A DNA stretch of 64,000 bases from an uncultured Bacteroides sp. (GTDB lineage Bacteria; Bacteroidota; Bacteroidia; Bacteroidales; Bacteroidaceae), in the NCBI RefSeq assembly GCF_910585845.1, contig NZ_CAJUHF010000011.1, positions 1 through 64,000 on the forward strand, written 5' to 3'. Below the pieces are notes generated by a model, which saw nothing but the letters and a program-made list of their open reading frames with translations, made no database searches and was not told where the DNA came from. This document shows positions 41,169-49,579 of the stretch, piece by piece; position 1 is the first letter of the stretch, and every line of letters begins with the position of its first letter. A program made the translations under genes and the position numbers.

Positions 41169-42018
41169 ATTTTCTCCACCAGTCTATCATTCTTCTGGCT
41201 ATGCTCAGTTTCCGTGGGAGTTCGGGAAGGTTGTCTTTGGAGTAGAAGGCTCCGGCACTAAGTTCCTCCTGTTGCAGTTTGATTTCTCCGCTTTCGTAGT
41301 CGGCGATGAATCCCACCATCAGTCCGCTGGGGTAGGGCCAGGGTTGATTATCGAAATAGGTGATGTTCTTTACTTTCAGTCCGGTCTCCTCCAGCACCTC
41401 CCTTTGCACGCATTGTTCCAGTGTTTCGCCGGGTTCGAGGAAGCCTGCTACCAGTCCGTAGAACGTGCCGCGGAAGTTGCGCGCATGCACCAGCAGGATC
41501 TCTTCTCCGCGGCGCACCAGCACGATGATGGCGGTAGAGATGGGTGGATATATCTCGTGGGCACACGCAGGGCACTTCTTCATGATGTTAGTCAGCTGTT
41601 CGGTAGGTGAGCCGCATACGGGGCAGAAACGGCTGTGCTGGTCCCAGTATAGAATCTGGTAAGCTTTTCCGGCAGCTCTGTATGCTTCCGGAGTGATGTA
41701 TTCGTAGGAACTCCGCAGGTTGACCATGAACCACTCTTCCGTCTCCTCTATGGGCTGGCTGATGGCTAATGCGCGCACAGTTTCGCCAGTGGGCAGGCAT
41801 ACTTCATGAATCGTGCTGCCTCCATGCGACGTATCGTCTTTATGCGTCGTGCCGTCTTCATGAATCGTGCTGTCCGCATGAGCAGGCAGGGGAGGCTGTG
41901 TTCCGCATGGCACGCTGTATACGATTCCTCCTTCTCCGTTATCTTCTTTTCTTAGCAGCAGTTGGTCCTTGAAGAAGACGAACCACTGTGTGATATCTTG
42001 TTTCTCTACATTCTCCAT
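41167..42018 (-). CDS. nudC: NAD(+)/NADH pyrophosphatase NudC
   Basis: A 283-residue Nudix hydrolase that splits NAD(H) (and NAD caps on RNA) to NMN and AMP. The zinc site is CPVCGS...CPAC (about 137-158). The Nudix box GFLEPGETLEQCVQREVLEE (about 192-211) retains all metal-binding Glu residues. The NudC-specific SQPWPYP motif appears as NQPWPYPSGLMVGF. The N-terminal domain holds an extra ~24 residues built from a six-residue repeat (STIHED, GTTHKD and so on), which explains the length over the ~257-residue E. coli protein. It converges with pgm. Confidence 0.93.
   Translation of the reverse strand: MENVEKQDITQWFVFFKDQLLLRKEDNGEGGIVYSVPCGTQPPLPAHADSTIHEDGTTHKDDTSHGGSTIHEVCLPTGETVRALAISQPIEETEEWFMVNLRSSYEYITPEAYRAAGKAYQILYWDQHSRFCPVCGSPTEQLTNIMKKCPACAHEIYPPISTAIIVLVRRGEEILLVHARNFRGTFYGLVAGFLEPGETLEQCVQREVLEETGLKVKNITYFDNQPWPYPSGLMVGFIADYESGEIKLQQEELSAGAFYSKDNLPELPRKLSIARRMIDWWRK
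41805..41876 (-). repeat. In-frame 18 bp minisatellite in nudC
   Basis: Four contiguous 18 bp units (41805, 41823, 41841, 41859) encoding HEDGTT, HKDDTS, HGGSTI-type hexapeptides in the N-terminal domain. Confidence 0.88.
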
Positions 42019-42165
42019 TGTTCATACATTTTTTTGATCAATCAATCCTGCTTATCTCTAAGGCGTTCGTGAGACTCCGTTGAGTGCGCTTCAGATGGGA
42101 TGATTAATGTCTGAAGTCTTAAATATAGAACGGCCTATGCAGATAAGATGTGGTTTTGATGTGCG

Positions 42166-42173
42166 CAAAGATA
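42166..42173 (-). promoter_or_regulatory. Possible -7 box of nudC
   Basis: TATCTTTG on the minus strand, about 150 bp upstream of the nudC start. A -33 element is not evident. The rest of the 271 bp gap 42019-42289 shows nothing else. Confidence 0.4.
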
Positions 42174-42289
42174 GCGTATTTATTTGTATTGTGACACTAT
42201 TGTTTTTACGGTAGATGTGTTGGTGATGTGGATTTATGCTCTTTATCACATGAATCTCAAAATTATTTTGGCTAAAAGCAGCACAAATC

Positions 42290-44083
42290 TCAAATTGTAT
42301 GAGTGACAAGCGTGCCAATCTCCCTCAGAAACTCCTTGTCGTGCGATACGGCGACCACTGTTCCGGTATAGTTCCGTATGGTTTCCGTGATGATTCCGAT
42401 GCTTTCGATGTCCAGATTGTTGGTTGGTTCGTCCAGAATGAAGACATCGGGGGCATTATCCGCAATCATCAGGCAGCAGAAGGAGAGGCGCATCTTCTCT
42501 CCGCCGCTGAGTTGCGAACAGGGCTTGCGCCAGACGGTTGCCGGAAAGAGATAACGGTTCAGTATGGTTTTCAGCTCATGCTCCGGAAGCAGGCGGCGGT
42601 TGAACAATTCTGCTTGCTCCAGGATACTGAGGTGGTTGCGGATCAGGGAATACTCCTGGTCCAGGTAGACAAAGCTGAAGTCGGCACGCTCCAGGTTGCC
42701 GGTCAGGACGGGAAGCGTGGAGGATACTTCGGTTGCAGAAGATACTTCAGTTACGGAAGATGCCTCTGTTACGGAAAATATCTCTGTTACGGAAGATATC
42801 TCTGTTACGGAAAATATCTCGGTTACGGAAGATGCCTCTGTTACAGAAGATGTGCTATCGGCTGCGAAAGGAGTACGATTAGTTGCGGAAAGCATACGGT
42901 GCTCCGTCGGCGACATTCCGCAAATCAGCTTCAGCAGGGTGGTCTTGCCGCTGCCGTTGTTCCCTTCGATGCAGATGCGGTCGCCGCTTCTCAGTTGGAA
43001 GTTGAGCGGGCGTTCCCAAAGGAAATGCCCGGCGTCCGGATAGCGGAAATTGAGTTCCGTTGCCGTGACCAGCGTCTTGCCTTCGTGCAGGGTGGGGGCG
43101 CTGAAATCGGTTTTCAGCTTCTCGGCAAGCGGAAGGGCGTTCCGGATGCTTTGCATCTCCTGCTGCAACTTGCCTGCTTTCTCGTCCTGTGCGCTTTTCA
43201 GCCGGCTGGTGCTGGACTCCGCTTTGTCTTTCAGGACGCCCATCATGATGCGCGGTACGCCATTTTTGATGGACGCTTTCTCGCCGCGTACGTTTTGCTT
43301 CGCTTTCTGTTCGGCGATGTCGCGGGCGGCTTTCCGGGCAAGGCGGAGGGCTTTCTGTTTCTCCTCCAGTTGTTCTTGCAGGGCGTTGAGGCGGATGCTC
43401 TTCTGCTCTTTGAAAAAGTCATAGTTTCCGCCGTAAAGGGTCAGCCCGTTGGCGGACAGTTCGCCGATGGCGGGCAGGAGATTCAGCAGTGCGCGGTCGT
43501 GGCTGACGACGAGGAGGGCGGCGGAAGTACGCTTCACAAACTCGTACAGCCGTTCCCTGCCCCTCGCGTCCAAGTGGTTCGTAGGCTCGTCCAGCAAGAT
43601 GGCATCGGGAGCGTGCAGCTCCATGCCTGCCAGAAACAGGCGGGTCTTTTCTCCGCCGCTGAGGCCGTTCAACGGGCGTGTGAGGGGAGTGCCATCCATT
43701 CCCCATGCCGTCAGGGCAGCGTGTACGCGCTCTTCGAGGGTCCAGTCGTCGGCAAGTGTGGCGAAATGTGCTTCGGAGGCATCTCCGTTCAGGATGCTGT
43801 ACAAGGCTTCCAGTTTGCGGTCTATCCCTAAGGCCTGTGCCACGGTCATGTCGTCGTACTGGCCGAAATGCTGGGGCACGTAGTAAAGATGTTCGGGACG
43901 GTGGATCGTGCCGCCCAAAGGAGACAGCTCTCCGGCGACAATCCGCATCAGGGTAGACTTGCCGCAACCGTTGTTTCCGGTCAGTGCGATTTTCTCTCCG
44001 CGGTTGATGGTCAGGTTGAGGTGGCGGAAGAGGATTTCCTTGTCGGGATGTGCATAGCTAAGGTCTCTGATAATGATACTCAT
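42290..44083 (-). CDS. ABC-F family ATPase
   Basis: A 597-residue soluble protein with two ABC domains and no membrane span. The first domain has Walker A GNNGCGKST (about 37), LSGGEKTRLFLAG and LLDEPTNHLD. The linker (about 210-320) is rich in Lys/Glu coiled coil (EEKQKALRLARKAARDIAEQ). The second domain has GNNGSGKTT (about 364), LSGGEKMRLSFCC and ILDEPTNNLD. ABC-F proteins act on ribosomes; some protect against ribosome-targeting antibiotics. Between Walker A and the Q-loop of domain 2 (about 412-453) lies a repetitive SVTE insert. The exact subfamily is unresolved. Confidence 0.9.
   Translation of the reverse strand: MSIIIRDLSYAHPDKEILFRHLNLTINRGEKIALTGNNGCGKSTLMRIVAGELSPLGGTIHRPEHLYYVPQHFGQYDDMTVAQALGIDRKLEALYSILNGDASEAHFATLADDWTLEERVHAALTAWGMDGTPLTRPLNGLSGGEKTRLFLAGMELHAPDAILLDEPTNHLDARGRERLYEFVKRTSAALLVVSHDRALLNLLPAIGELSANGLTLYGGNYDFFKEQKSIRLNALQEQLEEKQKALRLARKAARDIAEQKAKQNVRGEKASIKNGVPRIMMGVLKDKAESSTSRLKSAQDEKAGKLQQEMQSIRNALPLAEKLKTDFSAPTLHEGKTLVTATELNFRYPDAGHFLWERPLNFQLRSGDRICIEGNNGSGKTTLLKLICGMSPTEHRMLSATNRTPFAADSTSSVTEASSVTEIFSVTEISSVTEIFSVTEASSVTEVSSATEVSSTLPVLTGNLERADFSFVYLDQEYSLIRNHLSILEQAELFNRRLLPEHELKTILNRYLFPATVWRKPCSQLSGGEKMRLSFCCLMIADNAPDVFILDEPTNNLDIESIGIITETIRNYTGTVVAVSHDKEFLREIGTLVTHTI
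42723..42848 (-). repeat. In-frame 18 bp minisatellite in the ABC-F gene
   Basis: Seven contiguous 18 bp units from 42723 to 42848, each encoding a hexapeptide of the SVTE(A/I)(S/F) type within the second ATPase domain. Confidence 0.92.
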
Positions 44084-44107
44084 GATAAAAAGAAAATAGT
44101 GTGTGTT

Positions 44108-44225
44108 AATCTATTGGTCTCGTGGGACGGATAAATTCGTCCCACGGGACAAAAAAAATCATCTCGTGAGGTGAATATTTTCAGCTTACGGGACGAACTG
44201 AACCGTCTCGCGAGGCGAAAAAGAT
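44108..44225. repeat. 22 bp palindromic tandem array, copy 3
   Basis: Five units at exact 22 bp steps (44120, 44142, 44164, 44186, 44208), cores CTCGTGGGACG, CCACGGGACA, CTCGTGAGG, TTACGGGACG and CTCGCGAGGCG. It lies between the divergent ABC-F and AAA genes. Confidence 0.9.
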
Positions 44226-44312
44226 ATTCGTAGGATTTTATTGAGAAGTTTACCGGATAGGTATTGTCTTTACTTGGAAATTCTCATTGGAGTAATGGTT
44301 TGTTATCGGTGG

Positions 44313-44320
44313 CAAAGGTA
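44313..44320 (-). promoter_or_regulatory. Possible -7 box of the ABC-F gene
   Basis: TACCTTTG on the minus strand, about 230 bp upstream of the ABC-F start, so the transcript leader would include the 22 bp array. No full -33 match. Confidence 0.4.
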
Positions 44321-44407
44321 AGCATTTCTTTTGAAAGAGGCAATAGGGAGACGATGGGATATCGTGAAGAAAGCCGTGCATGAATCCTGCAAATTAGTGG
44401 CATACCG

Positions 44408-44439
44408 TTTGGAAAAGCAACAAAAAGGCTTTACCTTTG
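44408..44439 (+). promoter_or_regulatory. Promoter of the AAA-ATPase gene
   Basis: TTTG (44408-44411), 20 nt, TACCTTTG (44432-44439): a full consensus match, 40 bp before ATG 44479. Confidence 0.75.
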
Positions 44440-44478
44440 TTTCTGATTAGAAGTAACTTCTTAAAAGGCGTGGAAATT

Positions 44479-45851
44479 ATGAAGGGATATGTAGTACCGA
44501 ACAGAAAACGTTTGCCATACGGCATGATGAATTTCGCGGATATTCGTTGCGAAAACTATTATTACGTGGATAAGACACACTTCATTCCTATGATAGAGGA
44601 GGCGGATCGCTTCTTCTTTTTCATCCGTCCCCGCCGTTTCGGTAAGAGTCTGACGTTGAATATCCTGCAACACTATTATGACATTCGTACACGTGACCAG
44701 TTTGACAAACTGTTCGGTGACCTCTATATCGGGCAGCACCCTACGCCGAGCCGTAACAGTTACCTTGTGCTCTATCTCAATTTTTCGGGTATTGTGGGCG
44801 AACTGAATGACTACCGAAAGGGGCTGGATGCGCATTGCCAGACGATGTTCGACTATTTCTGTGATATTTATGCCGACTATCTTCCTCAAGGCATCAGGGA
44901 ACAGTTGGACCGAAAGGACGGAGCGGTCGAACAATTTGAATTTCTATACACGGAATGTGCGAAAGCAGGTCAAAAGATATATCTCTTCATCGACGAATAC
45001 GACCACTTCACCAATTCCATCCTTTCCAATCCCGAAAGCCTGTACCGTTACACTAACGAGACACATGGCGAAGGTTATCTGCGTGCCTTCTTCAACAAGA
45101 TTAAGGCAGGCACTTATTCAAGCATAGGACGTTGTTTCATCACCGGTGTCAGTCCCGTGACGATGGACGACCTGACGAGTGGCTTCAACATCGGCACCAA
45201 TTACTCCCTCTCACCCGAATTTAACGAACTGATGGGCTTCACCGAAGAGGAGGTGCGCGAGATGCTGACCTATTATTCCACGAACAGCCCTTTCAAGCAC
45301 AGTGTGGACGAATTGATAGAGCTGATGAAACCTTGGTACGACAACTACTGCTTTGCCGAAGAATGCTACGGTAAAACCACCATGTATAACTCCAACATGG
45401 TGCTCTATTTCGTCAAGAACTATATACAATGGGGTACCTCTCCGCGCAACATGGTGGAGGACAATATCCGTATGGACTACGAAAAGCTGCGTATGCTCAT
45501 CCGCAAGGACAAGGAGTTCGCCCACGACGCTTCCATCATACAGACCTTAGTAAAGCAGGGGTACATCACCGGCGAATTGAAACGGGGATTCCCCGCCTCA
45601 GGCATGACCAATCCCGACAACTTCGTGAGCCTGCTCTTTTACTTCGGCATGCTTTCCATCGGTGGTCTGTACAAGGGAAAGACCAAACTTATCATCCCCA
45701 ACCTGGTTGTGCAAGAACAGCTCTATACCTATCTGTTGAGTACGTATGACGAAGCACCGAAACGGTGAAGAAAGCCATAGGCGATACGCAACTGCACAAG
45801 GTTGTGGTGGTGTATAAGGGAATGGAGATGGTAGTTTGCGAGGAGGTCTGA
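44479..45851 (+). pseudogene. AAA ATPase of the DUF1703 family, C-terminally truncated
   Basis: The open frame (44479-45768, 429 residues) begins MKGYVVPNRKRLPYGMMNFA and has a Walker A-like RPRRFGKSLTLNIL (about 50-63), Walker B IYLFIDEYDHF and an ITGVSP sensor segment. Intact relatives are about 510-580 residues and end in a PD-(D/E)XK domain. Here the frame stops at DEAPKR, and the last residues of that domain (AIGDTQLHKVVVVYKGMEMV, then VCEEV and a stop at 45849-45851) follow in another frame. I infer an internal deletion with frameshift that removed most of the nuclease domain. The promoter and ATPase core remain. These genes are often multicopy in Bacteroides; function unknown. Confidence 0.82.
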
Positions 45852-45885
45852 CTCCTTAATTCTGCTGTTTAATTCCGTTGCTGTC

Positions 45886-46380
45886 TTATCCCCTTTGATA
45901 CGCAATCCTTTCCGTCCCGTTTGCCACACGTATGGTCCCGCACCGCTTGAATCCGTTTCGGGCAAGCAGGCGTTGCATGATAAGGTTGTCTTGATGGGTG
46001 TCGGCACGCAGGTTGCCGCACTGCTTGGCGCACCACGCTATGCAGGTGTCGCCGATGCCTTTGCAGGTTCCGTCGGAGGCGATGCGATGGATGACGTAGT
46101 AGGGGGCATCGTTCAGCCAGTTGCCGTCTTCGATGACCGAGTAGTTGGGGTCGGGACTGGGGACAAAGCAAAAAGTGCCGACTATGTTCTCGTGCTCGTC
46201 CCGGCACACGTAGCAATGCCCGTCGGCTATTTCGCGGGCAATCAGTTCGCTCGAAGGATAGCCGTTGATCCATTGGTTGCCGTTGCCGACGGAGGCCATG
46301 AAGCGGCGTGCATGGTCGAATATCTCCATCAGACGGTTCAGGTCCGAAGGACGGGCAGGGCAGATTTCTATCTTACTCAT
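45886..46380 (-). CDS. GNAT-family N-acetyltransferase
   Basis: A 164-residue protein with the GNAT fold: ICPARPSDLNRLMEIFDHAR at the N-terminus, central strands (VGTFCFVPSPDPNYSV) and an acetyl-CoA-binding region CKGIGDTCIAWCAKQCGNLR, followed by NGFKRCGTIRV. The substrate (small amine or peptide N-terminus) is not predictable. It is downstream of cytidine deaminase with a 25 bp gap in the same direction, probably co-transcribed. Confidence 0.85.
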   Translation of the reverse strand: MSKIEICPARPSDLNRLMEIFDHARRFMASVGNGNQWINGYPSSELIAREIADGHCYVCRDEHENIVGTFCFVPSPDPNYSVIEDGNWLNDAPYYVIHRIASDGTCKGIGDTCIAWCAKQCGNLRADTHQDNLIMQRLLARNGFKRCGTIRVANGTERIAYQRG

Positions 46381-46405
46381 GAGGTTGCTGCAAATTTGGA
46401 ATACC

Positions 46406-46885
46406 TCACTTCATCGATGCGGCATCGAACGACAACGGCAATAAGTCGCTTGCCCGTTCTATTTCATAAACCCCTTTCTTGCCGTAGAGAAGAAGGCGCA
46501 TAGGCTGCTGGAAGCGTTTCTCCGTTTCGAGCATCACCTGCCGACAGGCACCGCAGGGCGGAATCGGGTCGTCGAGAAAGCCTTCTTCGTTGCGTGCGGC
46601 AATGGCAAGTGTCGTCACCGGCTGGTCGGGATATTGCGAGTTGGCATAGAACAACGTGGTGCGTTCGGCACACAGACCCGACGGATATGCGGCATTCTCC
46701 TGATTCGTACCTGTGACGATCGTGCCGTCTGCCAGTCGTGCGGCGGCACCCACCGAGAAGTGCGAATAGGGGGCATAACTGCGTCCGGTGGCCTCGCAGG
46801 CGGCATCCAGCAGCCAACGGTCCGCCTCGCTCAATTCGTCGTATGCATAGAGCTTGAAGCTGATGTGTAAATTCAAATCTCTCAT
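46406..46885 (-). CDS. cdd: Cytidine deaminase
   Basis: A 159-residue enzyme deaminating cytidine and deoxycytidine to uridine forms in pyrimidine salvage. The zinc site is complete: CAERT (about 73-77, catalytic Glu) and PCGACRQ (about 108-114). Substrate-binding NQENAAYPSG precedes it. The length fits the tetrameric class. Upstream on its strand is a promoter (46919-46949). The acetyltransferase gene follows. Confidence 0.95.
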   Translation of the reverse strand: MRDLNLHISFKLYAYDELSEADRWLLDAACEATGRSYAPYSHFSVGAAARLADGTIVTGTNQENAAYPSGLCAERTTLFYANSQYPDQPVTTLAIAARNEEGFLDDPIPPCGACRQVMLETEKRFQQPMRLLLYGKKGVYEIERASDLLPLSFDAASMK

Positions 46886-46918
46886 AAGGCAATCCTTGTT
46901 TCTAGATAATTAATGTTA

Positions 46919-46949
46919 CAAAGTTAGGAAAGAGATTGGTAAATCCAAT
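46919..46949 (-). promoter_or_regulatory. Promoter of the cdd-acetyltransferase operon
   Basis: On the minus strand: ATTG (46949-46946), 19 nt, TAACTTTG (46926-46919). It lies 34 bp from the cdd start. Confidence 0.6.
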
Positions 46950-46987
46950 TCTTTTTAGGATTTTTGTGCACTCAATCCCTACCGATT

Positions 46988-47917
46988 ATGAACAGAACGA
47001 ACGATTTCAGATTCACCCTCGTCCTCCTGACGTTCCTTGCGTGTGCCGTTGCCGCACAGGCGCAGCGTCGGAATGCCCGTTACGTGGAATACATCGAAAA
47101 ATATGCCCCGCTTGCCGTGCAGCAGATGAAGGAACACAAGATACCTGCCAGCATCACCCTGGCGCAAGGGCTACTGGAGAGCGGCGCCGGACAGAGTACA
47201 CTGGCACGCAAAAGCAACAACCACTTCGGCATCAAGTGCGGCAGCAACTGGCGCGGACGCACCGTGAGGCACGACGATGATGCACGCAATGAGTGCTTCC
47301 GTGCCTACAGCCATCCCCGCCACTCCTACGAAGACCATTCCGCCTTCCTGAAACAGGGTGCCCGATACGCCTTCCTGTTCCGGCTGAAGACGACGGACTA
47401 TAAAGGCTGGGCGCGTGGACTGAAAAAGGCCGGTTATGCCACAGACCCCTCATACGCCAACCGCCTGATTACGATCATCGAAGATTATCACCTCTACAAG
47501 TACGACAGCCGCGGCATGAGCAAGCGCGAGATGCGACGCTGGGAGGCGGAGATGAAGAAGAAGCCTTGGCTTGCCCATCCGCATCAGGTGTATATTGCGA
47601 ACGACATCGCATACGTCGTGGCGCGCGATGGCGATACGTTCCGTTTCCTGGGCAAGGAGTTCGGCATCAGTTGGACGAAGCTGGCGAAGTATAATGACCT
47701 CCAAAAAGACTATACGCTGGAGAACGGCGATATCATCTATCTGAAGAGTAAAAAGACGAAAGCCTCCAAACTGCACGTTGTCTATGTGGTGAAAGACGGA
47801 GATTCCATGCACTCCATCTCCCAGAAATACGGCATACGCCTGAAGAACCTCTATAAGATGAACCGGAAAGACGCCGAGTATGTCCCCGAAGTAGGAGATC
47901 GGTTGAGGCTGAGATAA
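46988..47917 (+). CDS. Glucosaminidase with two LysM domains
   Basis: A 309-residue exported muramidase-type hydrolase. The signal peptide is about 1-25 (ends VAAQAQ). The glucosaminidase (FlgJ/Mannosyl-glycoprotein endo-beta-N-acetylglucosaminidase) domain spans about 35-170, with SITLAQGLLESGAGQSTLAR, containing the catalytic Glu, and NNHFGIKCG. Two LysM peptidoglycan-binding modules follow (about 205-250, VARDGDTFRFLGKEFGI; about 262-305, YVVKDGDSMHSISQKYGI). It cleaves glycan strands of the cell wall. The start is ATG 46988. A strong terminator follows. Confidence 0.92.
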   Translation: MNRTNDFRFTLVLLTFLACAVAAQAQRRNARYVEYIEKYAPLAVQQMKEHKIPASITLAQGLLESGAGQSTLARKSNNHFGIKCGSNWRGRTVRHDDDARNECFRAYSHPRHSYEDHSAFLKQGARYAFLFRLKTTDYKGWARGLKKAGYATDPSYANRLITIIEDYHLYKYDSRGMSKREMRRWEAEMKKKPWLAHPHQVYIANDIAYVVARDGDTFRFLGKEFGISWTKLAKYNDLQKDYTLENGDIIYLKSKKTKASKLHVVYVVKDGDSMHSISQKYGIRLKNLYKMNRKDAEYVPEVGDRLRLR

Positions 47918-47985
47918 AAAAGAAGACCAGTTGAGGTTGAGATAAGAACAGGAGAAAGTCATGAAAGACCTATCCGAAAATGTAC

Positions 47986-48017
47986 AGGGTGTTCGATATC
48001 GGACACCCTTCTTTTTT
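47986..48017 (+). terminator. Intrinsic terminator after the glucosaminidase gene
   Basis: GGGTGTTCGA/TCGGACACCC inverted repeat (about 47987-48008) around a central GATATC, followed by a T-rich tract (CTTCTTTTTT). Confidence 0.85.
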
Positions 48018-48100
48018 GTCTATCCGCTTGTAATCAGTTGCTTACGGTTTTGGCACGCATTTGGCATATCATATGGCGTGTGAATCGACAGCCTGTCCGC

Positions 48101-48212
48101 TTCCGAAAAAGGGCAATGCCGAATGAATCCCCTTCCGGACAAAAGTCATATCGGGATGAATCCCATGTCGGAACAAAGGGCATATCAGGATGAACCCCCT
48201 TCCGGACAAAGA
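48101..48212. repeat. 33 bp-period array upstream of the export cluster
   Basis: Three and a half degenerate units with TTCCGGACAAA-like starts at 48101, 48133, 48166 and 48200 and GATGAATCCC-like ends, 50 bp before the adaptor gene. The unit is different from the other arrays. Confidence 0.8.
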
Positions 48213-48260
48213 CAGGTCGAAACAGGAAAACGATAAATAACAAATTACCAAATAGTAGAC

Positions 48261-49508
48261 ATGGACAGAGAAATACCTAAAGCAGTGCGCGACAAAGAGC
48301 GCAACAAGAGAATTATCCGTTACGGCAGTATCGGCGTGGCAGGCATCATCGTTATCAGTGTGCTCATCTCCCTGATGCGTGCCGGAGTGAATGCAAAAGA
48401 CCTGGTGCTTTCCACAGTGGACAAAGGCACGATTGAAGTCAGCGTGAGTGCATCGGGCAAGGTGGTTCCGGCGTTTGAAGAGATCATCAACTCGCCCATC
48501 AGCACCCGTATCGTCGAGATATATAAGAAAGGTGGCGACAGCGTAGACGTAGGCACACCGATTCTGAAACTCGATCTGCAAAGCGTGGAGACCGACTACA
48601 AGAAGCTGCTGGACGAAGAGCAGATGCGCAGCTACAAGCTGGAGCAGCTCCGCGTGAACAATCAGACCAAGCTGAACGACCTCGCCATGAAGATCAAAGT
48701 CTCCGCCATGCAGCTGAACCGCAAGAAGGTGGAACTGCGCAACGAACAGTATCTCGACAGCTTGGGTTCGGGAACTACCGACAAGGTGCGCCAGGCGGAA
48801 CTGAGCTATAACGTGGCACAACTGGAGTACGAGCAGCTGCAACAGCAATATGACAACGAGAAGGAAGTGCTTGCCGCCGAATATAAAGTGCAGGAACTGG
48901 ATTTCAGCATCTTCCGCAAGGGACTTGCCGAGATGAAGCGTACGCTGGACGATGCGCAGGTGCGTTCGCCACGTAAGGCGATCCTGACCTACATCAACAA
49001 CCAGATAGGCGAACAAGTCTCCCAAGGCAGCCGTCTTGCCGTGATTTCCGACCTGAGCCACTTCAAGGTGGAGGGCGAGATAGCCGATACGTATGGAGAC
49101 CGCGTGGCAGCCGGTGGCAAGGCAGTCGTGAAGATAGGCAGCGAGAAACTGGAAGGCGCGGTAAGCAGTGTGACCCCGTTGTCGAAGAACGGTGTGATCT
49201 CCTTCACCGTCCAGCTGAACGAAGACAACAACCGTCGTTTGCGTTCAGGTCTGAAGACGGATGTCTATGTGATGAACGCCGTGAAGGAGGACGTGATGCG
49301 CATAGCCAATGCCTCCTACTACGTGGGTCGTGGCGAATATGAACTCTTCGTCCGCACCTCCGACAAGGAGATCGTGAAGCGCAAAGTGCAGCTGGGCGAT
49401 TCGAACTTCGAATTCGTGGAGGTCATCAGCGGACTCCAGCCCGGCGATCAGGTGGTTGTGAGTGACATGAGCCAGTATAAAAACAAGAATAAACTCAAGG
49501 TAAATTAG
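48261..49508 (+). CDS. Periplasmic adaptor (HlyD/MacA-like) of an ABC export system
   Basis: A 415-residue membrane-fusion protein. One N-terminal span (about 22-42, GSIGVAGIIVISVLISLMRA) is followed by a barrel-sandwich half (VSASGKVVPAFEEIINSPIS), a long helical hairpin (about 105-220) and the second lipoyl half (VRSPRKAILTYINNQIGEQV). Beta-barrel and membrane-proximal domains follow, to the C-terminus (GLQPGDQVVVSDMSQYKNKN). It would link the FtsX-type permeases to an outer-membrane channel. It heads a rightward ten-gene cluster. No TolC-like gene is in this window. Confidence 0.92.
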   Translation: MDREIPKAVRDKERNKRIIRYGSIGVAGIIVISVLISLMRAGVNAKDLVLSTVDKGTIEVSVSASGKVVPAFEEIINSPISTRIVEIYKKGGDSVDVGTPILKLDLQSVETDYKKLLDEEQMRSYKLEQLRVNNQTKLNDLAMKIKVSAMQLNRKKVELRNEQYLDSLGSGTTDKVRQAELSYNVAQLEYEQLQQQYDNEKEVLAAEYKVQELDFSIFRKGLAEMKRTLDDAQVRSPRKAILTYINNQIGEQVSQGSRLAVISDLSHFKVEGEIADTYGDRVAAGGKAVVKIGSEKLEGAVSSVTPLSKNGVISFTVQLNEDNNRRLRSGLKTDVYVMNAVKEDVMRIANASYYVGRGEYELFVRTSDKEIVKRKVQLGDSNFEFVEVISGLQPGDQVVVSDMSQYKNKNKLKVN

Positions 49509-49520
49509 TCTGAATGTCGG

Positions 49521-49560
49521 GAATAACTCCCGATAATTCCTGATAACTCCTGACAACTCC
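49521..49560. repeat. 10 bp-period array before permease 1
   Basis: Four decamers: GAATAACTCC, CGATAATTCC, TGATAACTCC, TGACAACTCC, between the adaptor stop and the first permease. Confidence 0.75.
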
Positions 49561-49579
49561 TTAAAAGAAGATACATCCA

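Noticed and set aside
42299..43831. Plus-strand frame (510 codons) opposite the ABC-F gene
   Set aside because: It reads the complement of the ABC-F motifs and its repeats; no domain is recognisable.
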